Shown here piece by piece: positions 42,811 to 51,319 of a stretch of DNA of 64,000 bases (positions within the stretch are counted from its first letter, which is position 1; each line of letters begins with the position of its first letter). Source of the stretch: Candidatus Rifleibacteriota bacterium (GTDB lineage: Bacteria > Muiribacteriota > Ozemobacteria > Ozemobacterales > Ozemobacteraceae); contig JADFZL010000011.1 in the NCBI GenBank assembly GCA_015232575.1, forward strand, positions 167,755 to 231,754, in the 5' to 3' direction. The position numbers and the translations under genes were made by a program. The notes under the pieces are model-generated. The model made no database searches. It was not told the origin of the DNA and saw nothing but the letters and a program-made list of their open reading frames with translations.

Positions 42811-45186
42811 TCAGGCTGCAGCGTGAGGTTTTGGGGTGAAACCCTGAAGATAGATCATCGCTTTTCTTGCCAGTTTTTTTTCTTCGCTTGCAGAGTTTTT
42901 TACAAATTCACGCAGACAGTCTATGTAAAACGGATCTTTCTGAAAAGTCATGCCTTCTATTACTTCTTTTCTGACTTTCTCTGATGTGTCGTAAAGCATT
43001 TTTTCGAGAATTGCTCTGACAGGTTTCCCTTTCATTCTTGCGAGAAGAAACACTGCGGAGGCTTTTATCTGTTCATCAGGGTTTTCATGAAGATTTGCCA
43101 GAGCTTCAAGTATTTTTGCAGGCCCGAATGAATAAAGGGCAGCCCTCGCAGCACTAGCCAACTCATGATCTTCTGATCTTAGCAAATGGCAGATAGATAG
43201 AATTCCAGCCGGATCTCCATTTGTCTGCAATCCGCCGATTGCTGCATAAACAACTCCTTTGTTTTCGTTGCGCAGCAAGCTGACCAGAACATCTGTTACA
43301 CCCGGATCGTGATAATTTCCAAGACCGGCCGCAAGAAGAGCGGTTCTTTTCGGATCAGGCCTTGTTGCTAGAAATTCGACGAAAAGTGGCAGGTGGCACG
43401 GATTTTTTTCTTCCAGAAGCTTCATCAGCTCATCGTCTGTAATTGAAAGCATTTTAATTTTTGCGACAAGATCTTCAGACAAATTCGAGTCTGAAAGATC
43501 AAGTGAAATAACATCGTCTCCAATTTTAGATGAAAGTGTTTTTACCTGACTTTTCTTGTCAGATTGCCCCGAATTTCCTTCTTTTCTGGAATAAATCTTT
43601 ATCGGGCTTTTAGAAAATTTTTCAATGAGCTGTTGCCAGCGCTTTTCAATTTGCTCAGATTCAGGTGAATTCAATGATTCATAACCTGGTGATTCGGGAA
43701 GAGCAAACTTCTCTTCGGCTTTTTTGCATGTATAGTTTTTTACATCGAAAGACTGTCGGGAAGACCATTGCAGTGACTCGGTTTCTTTCTTTGTGCCTGC
43801 TTCATCTTTAATTCCTATAAATGAATCATCACTGAATGTTGAAAACGAAGCAGATATTACATCTTTTTTCTGATTCGTCATTTCAGCATCAGTTACAGGA
43901 GTAACTTTTGCCTGCTTAATTTCTGGTTGAACATCCTTTATTTCTTTCGCTGTTTTGGCTGCCTCAGGTACTATTACTTTGGCTTTCTTAGCCTCTTCAG
44001 TCTCCTGAGCTTGTTTCGCCTTCCCAGCTTCCTCAGCCTCTTTTATTTCTTTGGCTTTTCTGGCATCTTCATTTTCCTGAGCCAGTTTCGCTTTTCTGGC
44101 ATCCTCTGCTTCTTTTAATTCTTTGGTTTTCTTAGCTTCTTCGCCTTCCTGAGCTGCTTTCGCCTTTCTTGCTTCCTCGGCTTCTTTCGCTTTCTTTATT
44201 TCTTCAGCTTTCTTCGCTTCCTCAGCTTTCTTAGTATCTTCGGCTTCCCGGGCTTGCTTTGCTTTTCTTGCTTCCTCAGCCTCTTTTAATTCCTTCAATT
44301 TTCTGGAAACTTCCGCCTCTTTTGCTTTCTTAGCTTCTTCTATTTCTGCGGCTTCCCGAAGTTCAGCCGAGTTTTTTGCATCGACAGAATCTTGTTTCTC
44401 GGGAGTTAAAGGTTTCTCTTCGACCAATTCAGGATTTTCGACAGCTAATGGTATATCATTTCCTTCAAAAGATTCAGGGGAGATTTCCGGTTGAATTTTT
44501 GCTTTTTTGGATGCAAGAATTTTCTCTCTGAGTTTAATCAGGACAATTATCAGAAGCGCTGTTCCACCAAGAATTCCCGGCCAGTATTTACGCAATAATG
44601 TTTTGTAATATTTTTCGGAAAGATCGGGCGGAGGGTTTTTGGAATTCCTGGCTTCAGTAAAGTATTTGATTGCTCTTCCAAGATCAATTTTCTTTGTTCC
44701 TTCAGAATAATACCTGCCAAGAGCATAATTTGCCCAGGAATTTTTGTCATCAACCGATTTTAATGCATCAGCCTGTGTTCTGACAGTAATCCATGCCGGA
44801 ATAGGTTGTTGAAGCAATGCACGTAAATATAATTCGCGAAATTTGGTTGAAGAAGCAATTGAATCGGGCTGCTTTTCAGCGAGCTCGACAACTTTTTCAA
44901 ATCTTCCGCCAAGAAGATTTTCTTCTGCTTCTGCTACAAGTATTTCAATATCAACAACTGGTGAATTGGCACTTTCTTTTTCATCTGATTCAGACGCAGC
45001 AGCATTTTCCGTATTTTCTGCAGGTTCCTTGTTTTCAAGAGAAGGAGAAGAAGCAGAATCTGTGGCCTGTGTCTCAGTGACATTGTCAGGGGTTTCCTGA
45101 GCGAAGGAGCCAGAACTGAAAAAAAGTGAGAACAGAACAAGAATAAATATTCCCACTTTTACAGAAAAACTTTTTTCCAATTTCAC
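42811..45186 (-). CDS. Exported, membrane-anchored protein with Ala/Glu/Lys coiled coil and HEAT repeats
   Basis: 791 aa. Signal peptide (VGIFILVLFSLFFSSGSFAQ), an acidic Ser/Glu-rich segment, a TPR-like helical domain (about 80-200), and one membrane helix (YWPGILGGTALLIIVLIKLR, about 205-222). Then a long Ala/Lys/Glu-rich region of TolA-like repeats (variants of EEARKAKQAREAEDTKKAEE, about 270-410), forming a single alpha-helix or coiled coil, and a C-terminal HEAT domain of five to six units (about 570-785). The N-terminal part is periplasmic and the HEAT end cytoplasmic if both hydrophobic segments are used as expected. Possibly a spanning scaffold; function unknown. The small lipoprotein gene lies 41 bp upstream. 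Confidence 0.75.
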   Translation of the reverse strand: MKLEKSFSVKVGIFILVLFSLFFSSGSFAQETPDNVTETQATDSASSPSLENKEPAENTENAAASESDEKESANSPVVDIEILVAEAEENLLGGRFEKVVELAEKQPDSIASSTKFRELYLRALLQQPIPAWITVRTQADALKSVDDKNSWANYALGRYYSEGTKKIDLGRAIKYFTEARNSKNPPPDLSEKYYKTLLRKYWPGILGGTALLIIVLIKLREKILASKKAKIQPEISPESFEGNDIPLAVENPELVEEKPLTPEKQDSVDAKNSAELREAAEIEEAKKAKEAEVSRKLKELKEAEEARKAKQAREAEDTKKAEEAKKAEEIKKAKEAEEARKAKAAQEGEEAKKTKELKEAEDARKAKLAQENEDARKAKEIKEAEEAGKAKQAQETEEAKKAKVIVPEAAKTAKEIKDVQPEIKQAKVTPVTDAEMTNQKKDVISASFSTFSDDSFIGIKDEAGTKKETESLQWSSRQSFDVKNYTCKKAEEKFALPESPGYESLNSPESEQIEKRWQQLIEKFSKSPIKIYSRKEGNSGQSDKKSQVKTLSSKIGDDVISLDLSDSNLSEDLVAKIKMLSITDDELMKLLEEKNPCHLPLFVEFLATRPDPKRTALLAAGLGNYHDPGVTDVLVSLLRNENKGVVYAAIGGLQTNGDPAGILSICHLLRSEDHELASAARAALYSFGPAKILEALANLHENPDEQIKASAVFLLARMKGKPVRAILEKMLYDTSEKVRKEVIEGMTFQKDPFYIDCLREFVKNSASEEKKLARKAMIYLQGFTPKPHAAA

Positions 45187-45227
45187 AGTTATTTACCTCA
45201 ACCTGTCAGAGTAATTCGAATTTAAAA

Positions 45228-45554
45228 TTACTTGCATCTTTTTTGCCGCGAATAATCACTTTCATCTATTCCTTGATTTTTAAAGGCTTTCATTGTCATA
45301 TCAATCACAGCAGATTCATTGATCAACTTCTGCTGAAGTGAAATAATTTCCATCGGAACCTTATCAACGGATTTCTGTTTGGAAAAAGTGCTGTCAAGTC
45401 TTTCCGAAGAATACTTTCTTTGCTGGTTTTCCAATTCGGCCCGTTCACGGGAATAAAGTCTCCCTGGATTGGATCGCTTTTCTCCGCAGCCCGAAAAGAA
45501 AACCAACCAGGAAAGAACAAAAAATACAACTGATATTCGTTCTTTAGAAATCAT
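45228..45554 (-). CDS. Small lipoprotein of unknown function
   Basis: 108 aa from the ATG at 45554, chosen for AAGGG upstream and because it starts a lipoprotein signal (MISKERISVVFFVLSWLVFF then SGC, lipobox FSGC). The mature part is short, basic and helical (YSRERAELENQQRKYSSERL). Envelope lipoprotein that may be co-transcribed with the HEAT/coiled-coil gene downstream. Confidence 0.65.
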   Translation of the reverse strand: MISKERISVVFFVLSWLVFFSGCGEKRSNPGRLYSRERAELENQQRKYSSERLDSTFSKQKSVDKVPMEIISLQQKLINESAVIDMTMKAFKNQGIDESDYSRQKRCK

Positions 45555-45740
45555 TTGAACCCTTTGCAAATGTGCCACACAAATAAATCCAACAGACATA
45601 AATCAACTTCCTATCGGCAAAGTGAACAGTATTATTTAACACCATCTGAAAAAAGATAATTTATACTTTTAAACGATGCTTGCCAAGAATTGAATAATGT
45701 GCTATTGTTTACTCATGGGATGAATGATTTATTGGAGATA

Positions 45741-45936
45741 TGTCCCTGCGGTGTGCGTGAAGGTGCGGGTTTAATTGAGCCGATACCTGTATCAAGAGGG
45801 AATCTGTCTCTGTTCCGCGTAAGGAAAAACTTACGAACAGCTTTGCTGCTACGAAGCTCCTTTCACGAGAACGGGCGGACAACCGTACTATCTTGGTGGG
45901 TTCAATTTTTCCTCATCACGGCATCTGCGGGGCTTT
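45741..45936 (+). ncRNA. ssrS: 6S RNA
   Basis: The long open-bubble rod of 6S RNA can be drawn by eye. The closing stem pairs CCCTGC (45744-45749) with GCGGGG (45927-45932) and TGCGTGA (45754-45760) with TCACGGCA (45916-45923, one bulge). The inner stem pairs AATTGAGCC (45773-45781) with GGTTCAATT (45899-45907). The apical arm includes CGTAAG/CTTACG (45818-45835). Sequence blocks GAGCCGATA, TTCCGCG, GGGTTCAA and CGGCATCT stand in the same order as in E. coli ssrS. 6S RNA binds sigma-70 RNA polymerase as a promoter mimic in stationary phase. A possible promoter is TTGTTT (45696-45701)-N17-TTTATT ending near 45733. The shared terminator at 45943 follows at once. Ends are approximate. Confidence 0.85.
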
Positions 45937-45942
45937 ATATAT

Positions 45943-45972
45943 AAAAAAAGCCGCCTTCGGGCGGCTTTTTTA
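45943..45972. terminator. Bidirectional terminator (6S RNA and phosphatase-superfamily gene)
   Basis: Stem GCCGCC/GGCGGC with a TTCG tetraloop (45950-45965), flanked by seven A and six T, so it works in both directions. It ends 2 bp from the stop of the minus-strand gene and follows the 6S RNA on the plus strand. Confidence 0.95.
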
Positions 45973-45973
45973 T

Positions 45974-47119
45974 TTACAACCTGTTTATTTCACAGTGCAT
46001 AAGCTTATTAATATCATCGAGTCTTTCAGGAACAATTTCCGGCTTAATGGTTGATGCAAACATTGCAGTCGAATCTTTATCGTATGGTGTGTATCCATGC
46101 ATTCCTGCAAGAGAAGTTTCGCCCATATAACTCGGGCAGAGAAGCACTCCCGGGTTCAGAAGAAAAAACAGGTCTCCGTATCTTCTATCCCTGAAGTCAC
46201 AGCCCCAATCATGTAAGGTTTCATCCGACAATATTCTTCCTTTTTCAGATTTTCTCAGTTCATTTGTAATTATTTCTCTTGCTTTATCTCTTAAAAACCA
46301 GAATCTGGCCATTGTTGAATCGTATACAACTGAAAAATCCCGATTTTGCTTCAGCGGAAGTTTGGCGATAATACTCATCAAATCATAGTCTTCATTGACA
46401 TTTGTCATTCCGTGGTCAGAAAAAATATACAATTTAACCTCGCTGTATTTCTTTTTTGCCTGTTCTACAAGTTGTTTAATTTCGTTCTCATACCACGCAA
46501 TCTTTGTCCTGACGTGCTCAGAATCTGTGCCATATTTATGAAGCACTGCATCCATGGCGGCAAGATACAGATAAGAAAATCTGATTTTCCCTTCCTCAAT
46601 ACATTTGCTCAGCTGTTCAATGTTTCTGTCCTCCGAAGCACGCCAGTCAGCAAGAAAAAATGGTATATTTTCATTTCGCAATCTATCGAAAACAGTAGAA
46701 GCTCCACTGTTTATACCACCCTTTTCGTATATATCGCATTTCTCTGTGTAATCATATTTTGAAAGCATGCGGAAAGGCATATTGTACAATTGAAAATATC
46801 CCGAATAGCCAAGATATTTCTTGTAGAATCGGCTGATTATATTGCGAACACGTCCTCTGCTTGAAATGAATTTCGGAAGAAGCGAAAGAATTCGGGCGGT
46901 TTTGAATGGTGAATTTTCCGGGTCATAGACAAAAAACGAAAAATGTCCGTGATCTCTTGGAAGTAAACCGGTTATGATTGTCGGATCACAGGTTGAACTG
47001 TAACCAAAAATTGTCTGTACCGGAGTTCGAAACGACAAAATTTCTTCAAGAAAAGAATTCTTTCTGAGGAGTTCCCAGCCAAATGCATCAATAAAAGTAA
47101 ACAAAGCAAGAGTTTTCAT
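45974..47119 (-). CDS. Alkaline-phosphatase-superfamily protein (type I phosphodiesterase/nucleotide pyrophosphatase-like)
   Basis: 381 aa, no signal peptide. Conserved metal-site motifs of the superfamily: N-terminal FTFIDAFGWELLRK with a first Asp, the nucleophile region GYSSTCDPTIITGLLPRDHG, DAVLHKYG, the SDHGM box (IFSDHGMTNVNEDYD) and a final GMHGYTPYD His. It hydrolyses phosphate mono- or diesters; the substrate is unknown. The Thr/Ser at the nucleophile position lies in YSSTCDPT. Convergent with 6S RNA, sharing its terminator. Confidence 0.82.
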   Translation of the reverse strand: MKTLALFTFIDAFGWELLRKNSFLEEILSFRTPVQTIFGYSSTCDPTIITGLLPRDHGHFSFFVYDPENSPFKTARILSLLPKFISSRGRVRNIISRFYKKYLGYSGYFQLYNMPFRMLSKYDYTEKCDIYEKGGINSGASTVFDRLRNENIPFFLADWRASEDRNIEQLSKCIEEGKIRFSYLYLAAMDAVLHKYGTDSEHVRTKIAWYENEIKQLVEQAKKKYSEVKLYIFSDHGMTNVNEDYDLMSIIAKLPLKQNRDFSVVYDSTMARFWFLRDKAREIITNELRKSEKGRILSDETLHDWGCDFRDRRYGDLFFLLNPGVLLCPSYMGETSLAGMHGYTPYDKDSTAMFASTIKPEIVPERLDDINKLMHCEINRL

Positions 47120-47457
47120 TTGTTTCTCTTAATCCTCTCTTAGATTATTATATAGCCATATATCAAAAACAGATATCTTATCAATAATTCGAGGCAAATA
47201 GCAGGCGGCATCTTGCCGCAGCTACTTTTTCATTCCTCGATTTATTGAGTAGATAGAAAAACAGTAATGCGGTATAACCTGCACCAGCTTCTACGAATTG
47301 TCAATTCATCGCAGCAGGCTAATAGATATAATATATCTCATTTGTCAGGTCAATACAAATGTGCAAGCCATATCGCCAACCAGCGATTTTGCTGAAACTA
47401 TTGCCGATTCAGGGTACTTAATCAGAAAATTGTCTACTTTATTATTGGGTAAAAAAG

Positions 47458-47552
47458 TGTTATAATGCAGGATTGCAATGAGGTAATTTCAACAGTTTGT
47501 CTTTTTTGGCAAACGATAGCTGCTATATCGTCAGTCTGAAGCTCCTGTTGAA
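47458..47552 (+). promoter_or_regulatory. obgE promoter and structured leader
   Basis: An extended -10, TGtTATAAT (47458-47466), starts a leader of about 140 nt. The leader can fold into a three-way junction: P1 TTCAACAG/CTGTTGAA (47488-47495 with 47545-47552), P2 GTTTG/CAAAC (47495-47499 with 47510-47514), P3 CGATA/TATCG (47514-47518 with 47526-47530). A further ACGC/GCGT pair follows near 47570-47585. The GGCAAAC block loosely recalls c-di-GMP-I riboswitches, but the other core elements are missing. Upstream, 47120-47457 shows a GCGGCA/TGCCGC hairpin near 47210 and nothing else. Confidence 0.4.
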
Positions 47553-47612
47553 GGTTTTGGCGGAAAGACGCATCGTTTTTTGCGTTATTATGAATCAGAA
47601 AAGAGATGTATA

Positions 47613-48896
47613 ATGAAATTTGTTGATCAACTTACAATAGAAGTCGAGTCCGGTAAGGGCGGAGACGGTATGATAGCATTCCGCAGGGAGAAATTTGTTC
47701 CCTTTGGCGGACCATCAGGTGGTGACGGTGGACGTGGTGGAGACGTGATTTTGGTTGCTTCGCGTGATTGCACCACTCTGTATGAATTGAGTTTTCAGCG
47801 TCGCTATGCTGCTCAGCCGGGTGATAAAGGCGGACCAAAAGATAAATATGGCAAAGGTTCTGAGCCACTTAAAATAAAAGTTCCTGTTGGTACACTGGTT
47901 TTTGATGATGAAACCGATGAGATGCTCGCAGATCTTGCAGAAGAAGGCATAAGCTTCATTGCAGCCCAGGGTGGAAACGGTGGCAGAGGAAACATGAAGT
48001 TCGTATCTTCAACCAGGCGTGCTCCAAGAATTGCAGAAAAAGGTGCCCCCAGTGAAAAAAGACAGCTTCGGCTTGAACTTAAACTGCTTGCCGACGTCGG
48101 GCTGGTAGGCCTTCCAAATGCGGGAAAGTCAACTCTTCTTAATGCCGTAAGCAATGCCAAACCAAAAATTGCTGATTACCCATTTACAACACTTACGCCG
48201 CTTCTTGGAATCGTAAAATTCGAAAATCTTCCCTCGTTTTGTATGGCTGATCTTCCGGGACTTATCGAAGGTGCGCACAACGGAGCCGGTCTTGGAACTT
48301 TTTTCCTTAAGCACATTGAGCGTACAAGAGTTTTAATTCATCTTGTAGATCTGAGCCAGGTAAAAGAAGACAATCTACTCGCTTCCTTCGACGGAATTAT
48401 TGACGAATTAAGGCTCTTTAAAGATACATTAATGGATAAACCCATGCTGGTTGTCGGAAACAAGACTGATCTTCCAGAAGCCGCAGAAATTTGGCCAATG
48501 TTCAAAAAAGCAGTTGAAGAAAAAGGTTATCGCGCTTTCCAGATATCCGGAGCCACCGGAAAGGGAACTTCTGAATTGATGCATGCCATAGTTGAAATAC
48601 TTGCAAAGGCGAATGAGAAAAGCGCCGAAATTACGCCTGAAGAAGAAAAGCGATTCGAATATATTGCTCCTTTCCTGATTGAAAAAATAGATGATGGTCA
48701 GTATGTTGTATCGGGAAGAGAAATAGAAAGAATCGTTAAAATGACCGATTTTTCAAGCGATGATGGAATAATGTTCTTCAAAAAGCGCATGAAAAAAATT
48801 GGATTCATTGATGAATTGAGAGCATTAGAAGGTAGTGACACTGATACCGTTATTATAGGTGAAATGGAATTCCAGTTCAGGGAGTTTTTTGTTTGA
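47613..48896 (+). CDS. obgE: Obg GTPase
   Basis: 427 aa from the ATG at 47613; the family N-terminus (KFVDQLTIEVESGKGGDGMI) begins right there. Gly-rich Obg fold at 1-158 (GGPSGGDGGRGGDVILVA), G domain at about 159-330 with G1 GLPNAGKSTLLN, G2 region YPFTTLTPLLG, G3 DLPGLIEGAHNGAGLG and G4 GNKTDLPEA, and a C-terminal OCT domain. Needed for 50S ribosome assembly and stress signalling. It overlaps the nadD-yqeK fusion by 4 bp. The usual upstream rplU-rpmA pair is absent. Confidence 0.95.
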   Translation: MKFVDQLTIEVESGKGGDGMIAFRREKFVPFGGPSGGDGGRGGDVILVASRDCTTLYELSFQRRYAAQPGDKGGPKDKYGKGSEPLKIKVPVGTLVFDDETDEMLADLAEEGISFIAAQGGNGGRGNMKFVSSTRRAPRIAEKGAPSEKRQLRLELKLLADVGLVGLPNAGKSTLLNAVSNAKPKIADYPFTTLTPLLGIVKFENLPSFCMADLPGLIEGAHNGAGLGTFFLKHIERTRVLIHLVDLSQVKEDNLLASFDGIIDELRLFKDTLMDKPMLVVGNKTDLPEAAEIWPMFKKAVEEKGYRAFQISGATGKGTSELMHAIVEILAKANEKSAEITPEEEKRFEYIAPFLIEKIDDGQYVVSGREIERIVKMTDFSSDDGIMFFKKRMKKIGFIDELRALEGSDTDTVIIGEMEFQFREFFV

Positions 48897-49972
48897 AGAT
48901 CGGATTATTCGGAGGCTCATTTAATCCTCCGCACAAACAACATCTGAGAATTGCAAAAGCAGCAGTAAAATCCGGACTGGTTGATAAAGTCTGGTTTGTT
49001 CCGGTTTTTATGCCTGTGCATAAGTCAGACAAAGATTTCCTTTCCTACGATGATCGCTGCCGGCTTATATCTGCAGCGATCCAGGGAAAAAAGAATTATG
49101 ATCTTTGTACAATAGAAAAAGACCTTGGGGGACCATCTTATACAATTAATACTTTACGGTCTCTCAGGGCAAGTTTTCCGTTGCATGATTTCCTGCTTGT
49201 AGTTGGCTCTGATTCATTGAATGATATTAAAAACTGGCATCTGTCAGAAAAACTTGCTTTGGAAGCAGAAATTATTGCGGCTGTAAGGCCCAATTTTCCT
49301 GTTTCTGAAAGTCTTTCAGCTTACAGATATCACATGATAGAAATTTGCGAAAGTGCTGTTTCATCGACCGAAATCAGAAGAAATATTGCGAAAGAGCCGG
49401 CTATGTTTAGTTTCCTTCCTGCACCAACAGCCGCTTTGATCGCCGCAGAAAACTTTTTTTCCTGCTGGACAAATGATTTTGCCGGGTGGGTTTCAAAAAT
49501 TAAATCTAAATATTCTGCATTACCTGAAAATATAATTGCTCATTTGAATGGTACAGGTCTTCTCGCGGCCAGATATTGTTCAGAGATGTCTGCTGACCCG
49601 CGTCTTGGTTGGCTTGCCGGAATATCGCACGATTTGTACAGAGCATCCTCCGATGAAGAAATAAAGGATGTACTTGCAAATTCCAGCCTGATTCTTGAAA
49701 AAATTGAAAAGTCCGTTCCAATGCTGGCTCATGGTGCAGCAGCAGCTTTTTTTCTCTCCGGACTTTCTCCAGCTGTACCTGAGAATGTAATCAGTGCGGT
49801 TCGAATGCATACTTTCCCGGAAGATAAGTGTGGTGCCATTGAAATGGCTCTTGTTATGGCTGATTTCCTTGATCCGTCAAGGCAGAATTCGAAACGTGAC
49901 AAACTCAGAAATGAAAAATTAGACCCTGAAAAGAGATTTAAAAAAGTTTTACGGATCAAACATAAAAAATAA
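48893..49972 (+). CDS. NadD-YqeK fusion: nicotinate-nucleotide adenylyltransferase with HD hydrolase domain
   Basis: 359 aa, TTG start overlapping the obgE stop, GGGAG 10 nt upstream. Residues 1-185 are NadD: KIGLFGGSFNPPHKQHLRIA with the HxxH-like PPHKQH, FVPVFMPVHKS, VGSDSLNDIKNWH, and SSTEIRR for ATP binding. Residues 190-359 match YqeK: HLNGTGLLAARYCSEMSADP, the HD pair in GISHDLYRA, LAHGAAAAFFLS and LVMADFLDPSRQ. NadD makes NaAD from NaMN and ATP. YqeK proteins cleave Ap4A symmetrically. In many bacteria these are neighbouring genes after obg; here they are one polypeptide. Confidence 0.88.
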   Translation: MKIGLFGGSFNPPHKQHLRIAKAAVKSGLVDKVWFVPVFMPVHKSDKDFLSYDDRCRLISAAIQGKKNYDLCTIEKDLGGPSYTINTLRSLRASFPLHDFLLVVGSDSLNDIKNWHLSEKLALEAEIIAAVRPNFPVSESLSAYRYHMIEICESAVSSTEIRRNIAKEPAMFSFLPAPTAALIAAENFFSCWTNDFAGWVSKIKSKYSALPENIIAHLNGTGLLAARYCSEMSADPRLGWLAGISHDLYRASSDEEIKDVLANSSLILEKIEKSVPMLAHGAAAAFFLSGLSPAVPENVISAVRMHTFPEDKCGAIEMALVMADFLDPSRQNSKRDKLRNEKLDPEKRFKKVLRIKHKK

Positions 49973-50050
49973 GTGTCGTGTTATTAGCGCTTTTTAATGG
50001 GTTGATACAAAAGTAATAATAAAAAATAAATCATCAGAAGGTTTATATTT

Positions 50051-51319
50051 ATGTCTTCAGAAAAACCAGTATTAGCAGTGTCCAGAAGGGGTGCTCATAT
50101 ATGGGCTGCCGTCGAAATACTTTTTTTCATTTTCAGTCTGCTTTTTTTTGCCGGTGTCAGTGAAAAATGGATTGCTCTCAAAATTCCTGCAGAAATTGCA
50201 CCTGTAAGAGCTATTTCGAATTTATCCGGACAGAGTCATTTTGGCAAAATAAACATTCTTCTTCTCGGTCTTGATTCGGTTGAGGGAACACACAGAACTG
50301 ATACAATAATTCTCACCGGATTGAAAACGGAACCAGCTGAAATTCATGTGTTATCAGTGCCACGTGATACAAGAGTTATTATTCAGGAAACATCACGAAA
50401 AATAAACGAAATATTCGGCCGCTTTGGAGTTGGAACTCTGCAGAATCTCATAGAAGAGCTTCTTGAAATAAAAATTGATCGCTATATAAAAATTGATTTT
50501 CAGGGATTTATTAACACGATAAATCTGCTCGGTGGAATTGATATTGTAATTGAAACCCCGATGAATTACGATGATTATTGCGGAAAAGTACATATTCATT
50601 TTGCCTCAGGACCTGCTCATCTTGACGGCGCAAAGGCTTTAAACTATGTGCGATTCAGAGCCGATGGCAATGCCGATCTTGGCAGAATTAAACGTCAGCA
50701 GAAGTTCATTTCAGCAATTCTTGAAAAAGTCAAACGTCCCGGATTCATTATGCAGATCTCGGGAGTGGTTGATCAGCTGATGAAAAATATTGATACAAAT
50801 CTCACCTTGCCGGAAATTCTTGAACTGATAAAAGTCGCCAGTACAGAAAAATTCACTTTTAAATCGCACTCCCTGCCAGGTGAAGCAAGATACATTGATA
50901 AAATCAGCTATTATATTCCATTTAAAGAACAATCTGCTGCACTCGGAGCAACCAGTTTTTCAGACTTTTCTGAATTGAAACTGTCTGCAACATTTACATA
51001 TTCACCATCTCTTGAAACTTCTTCTCCGTCTTCCACTGCGGTTGCATCACCAGCATCCATTCAGGTAGATTCAAGCTCTTCAGCTTTATCTGTTTCGGAA
51101 CCTTCTACTTTATCAGTTCTTTTGCAACAACCTTTTTCACCCTCTTTCTCTTCTCAATCATCTCTATCATCCTCAATTACATCACCTTCTTCTGATATTT
51201 CTGATTCAGCGAGTGTGACATCTTCAGCAATTTCACTGACTGGTTCAGAAATTTCTTCTTTCTCAGCTTCTGCTACAGTTAGCGCAAGTGATTCAATTAT
51301 TGCCTCAGGCACACATTAA
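50051..51319 (+). CDS. LytR-CpsA-Psr (LCP) family protein with Ser-rich tail
   Basis: 422 aa, AGAAGG before the ATG. One N-terminal membrane helix (AAVEILFFIFSLLFFAGVSE), then an extracytoplasmic LCP domain at about 75-270: INILLLGLDSVEGTHRTDTI with the Asp/Arg pair that binds polyprenyl-pyrophosphate and Mg, VLSVPRDTRVII, KINEIFGRFGVG, YIKIDFQGFINTINLLGGID and LNYVRFRADGNADLGRIKRQ. LCP enzymes move glycans from lipid carriers to the cell wall. A Ser/Thr-rich tail of about 100 residues is unusual and is probably disordered. queA starts at its last base. Confidence 0.88.
   Translation: MSSEKPVLAVSRRGAHIWAAVEILFFIFSLLFFAGVSEKWIALKIPAEIAPVRAISNLSGQSHFGKINILLLGLDSVEGTHRTDTIILTGLKTEPAEIHVLSVPRDTRVIIQETSRKINEIFGRFGVGTLQNLIEELLEIKIDRYIKIDFQGFINTINLLGGIDIVIETPMNYDDYCGKVHIHFASGPAHLDGAKALNYVRFRADGNADLGRIKRQQKFISAILEKVKRPGFIMQISGVVDQLMKNIDTNLTLPEILELIKVASTEKFTFKSHSLPGEARYIDKISYYIPFKEQSAALGATSFSDFSELKLSATFTYSPSLETSSPSSTAVASPASIQVDSSSSALSVSEPSTLSVLLQQPFSPSFSSQSSLSSSITSPSSDISDSASVTSSAISLTGSEISSFSASATVSASDSIIASGTH

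Noticed and set aside
43980..44350. Tandem repeat (CTTCTTTCGC-like units) as a satellite
   Set aside because: The reading frame is intact and encodes the Ala/Glu/Lys helix of the HEAT/coiled-coil protein.
45690..45944. Open reading frame of 84 codons on the plus strand
   Set aside because: It coincides with the 6S RNA; the product has no family features and no ribosome site, and the DNA is explained by RNA stems.
47500..47585. Cyclic-di-GMP-I riboswitch before obgE
   Set aside because: GGCAAAC is present, but GGGACGCAAAGCC and the tetraloop receptor are not, and the pairing pattern is a different three-way junction.
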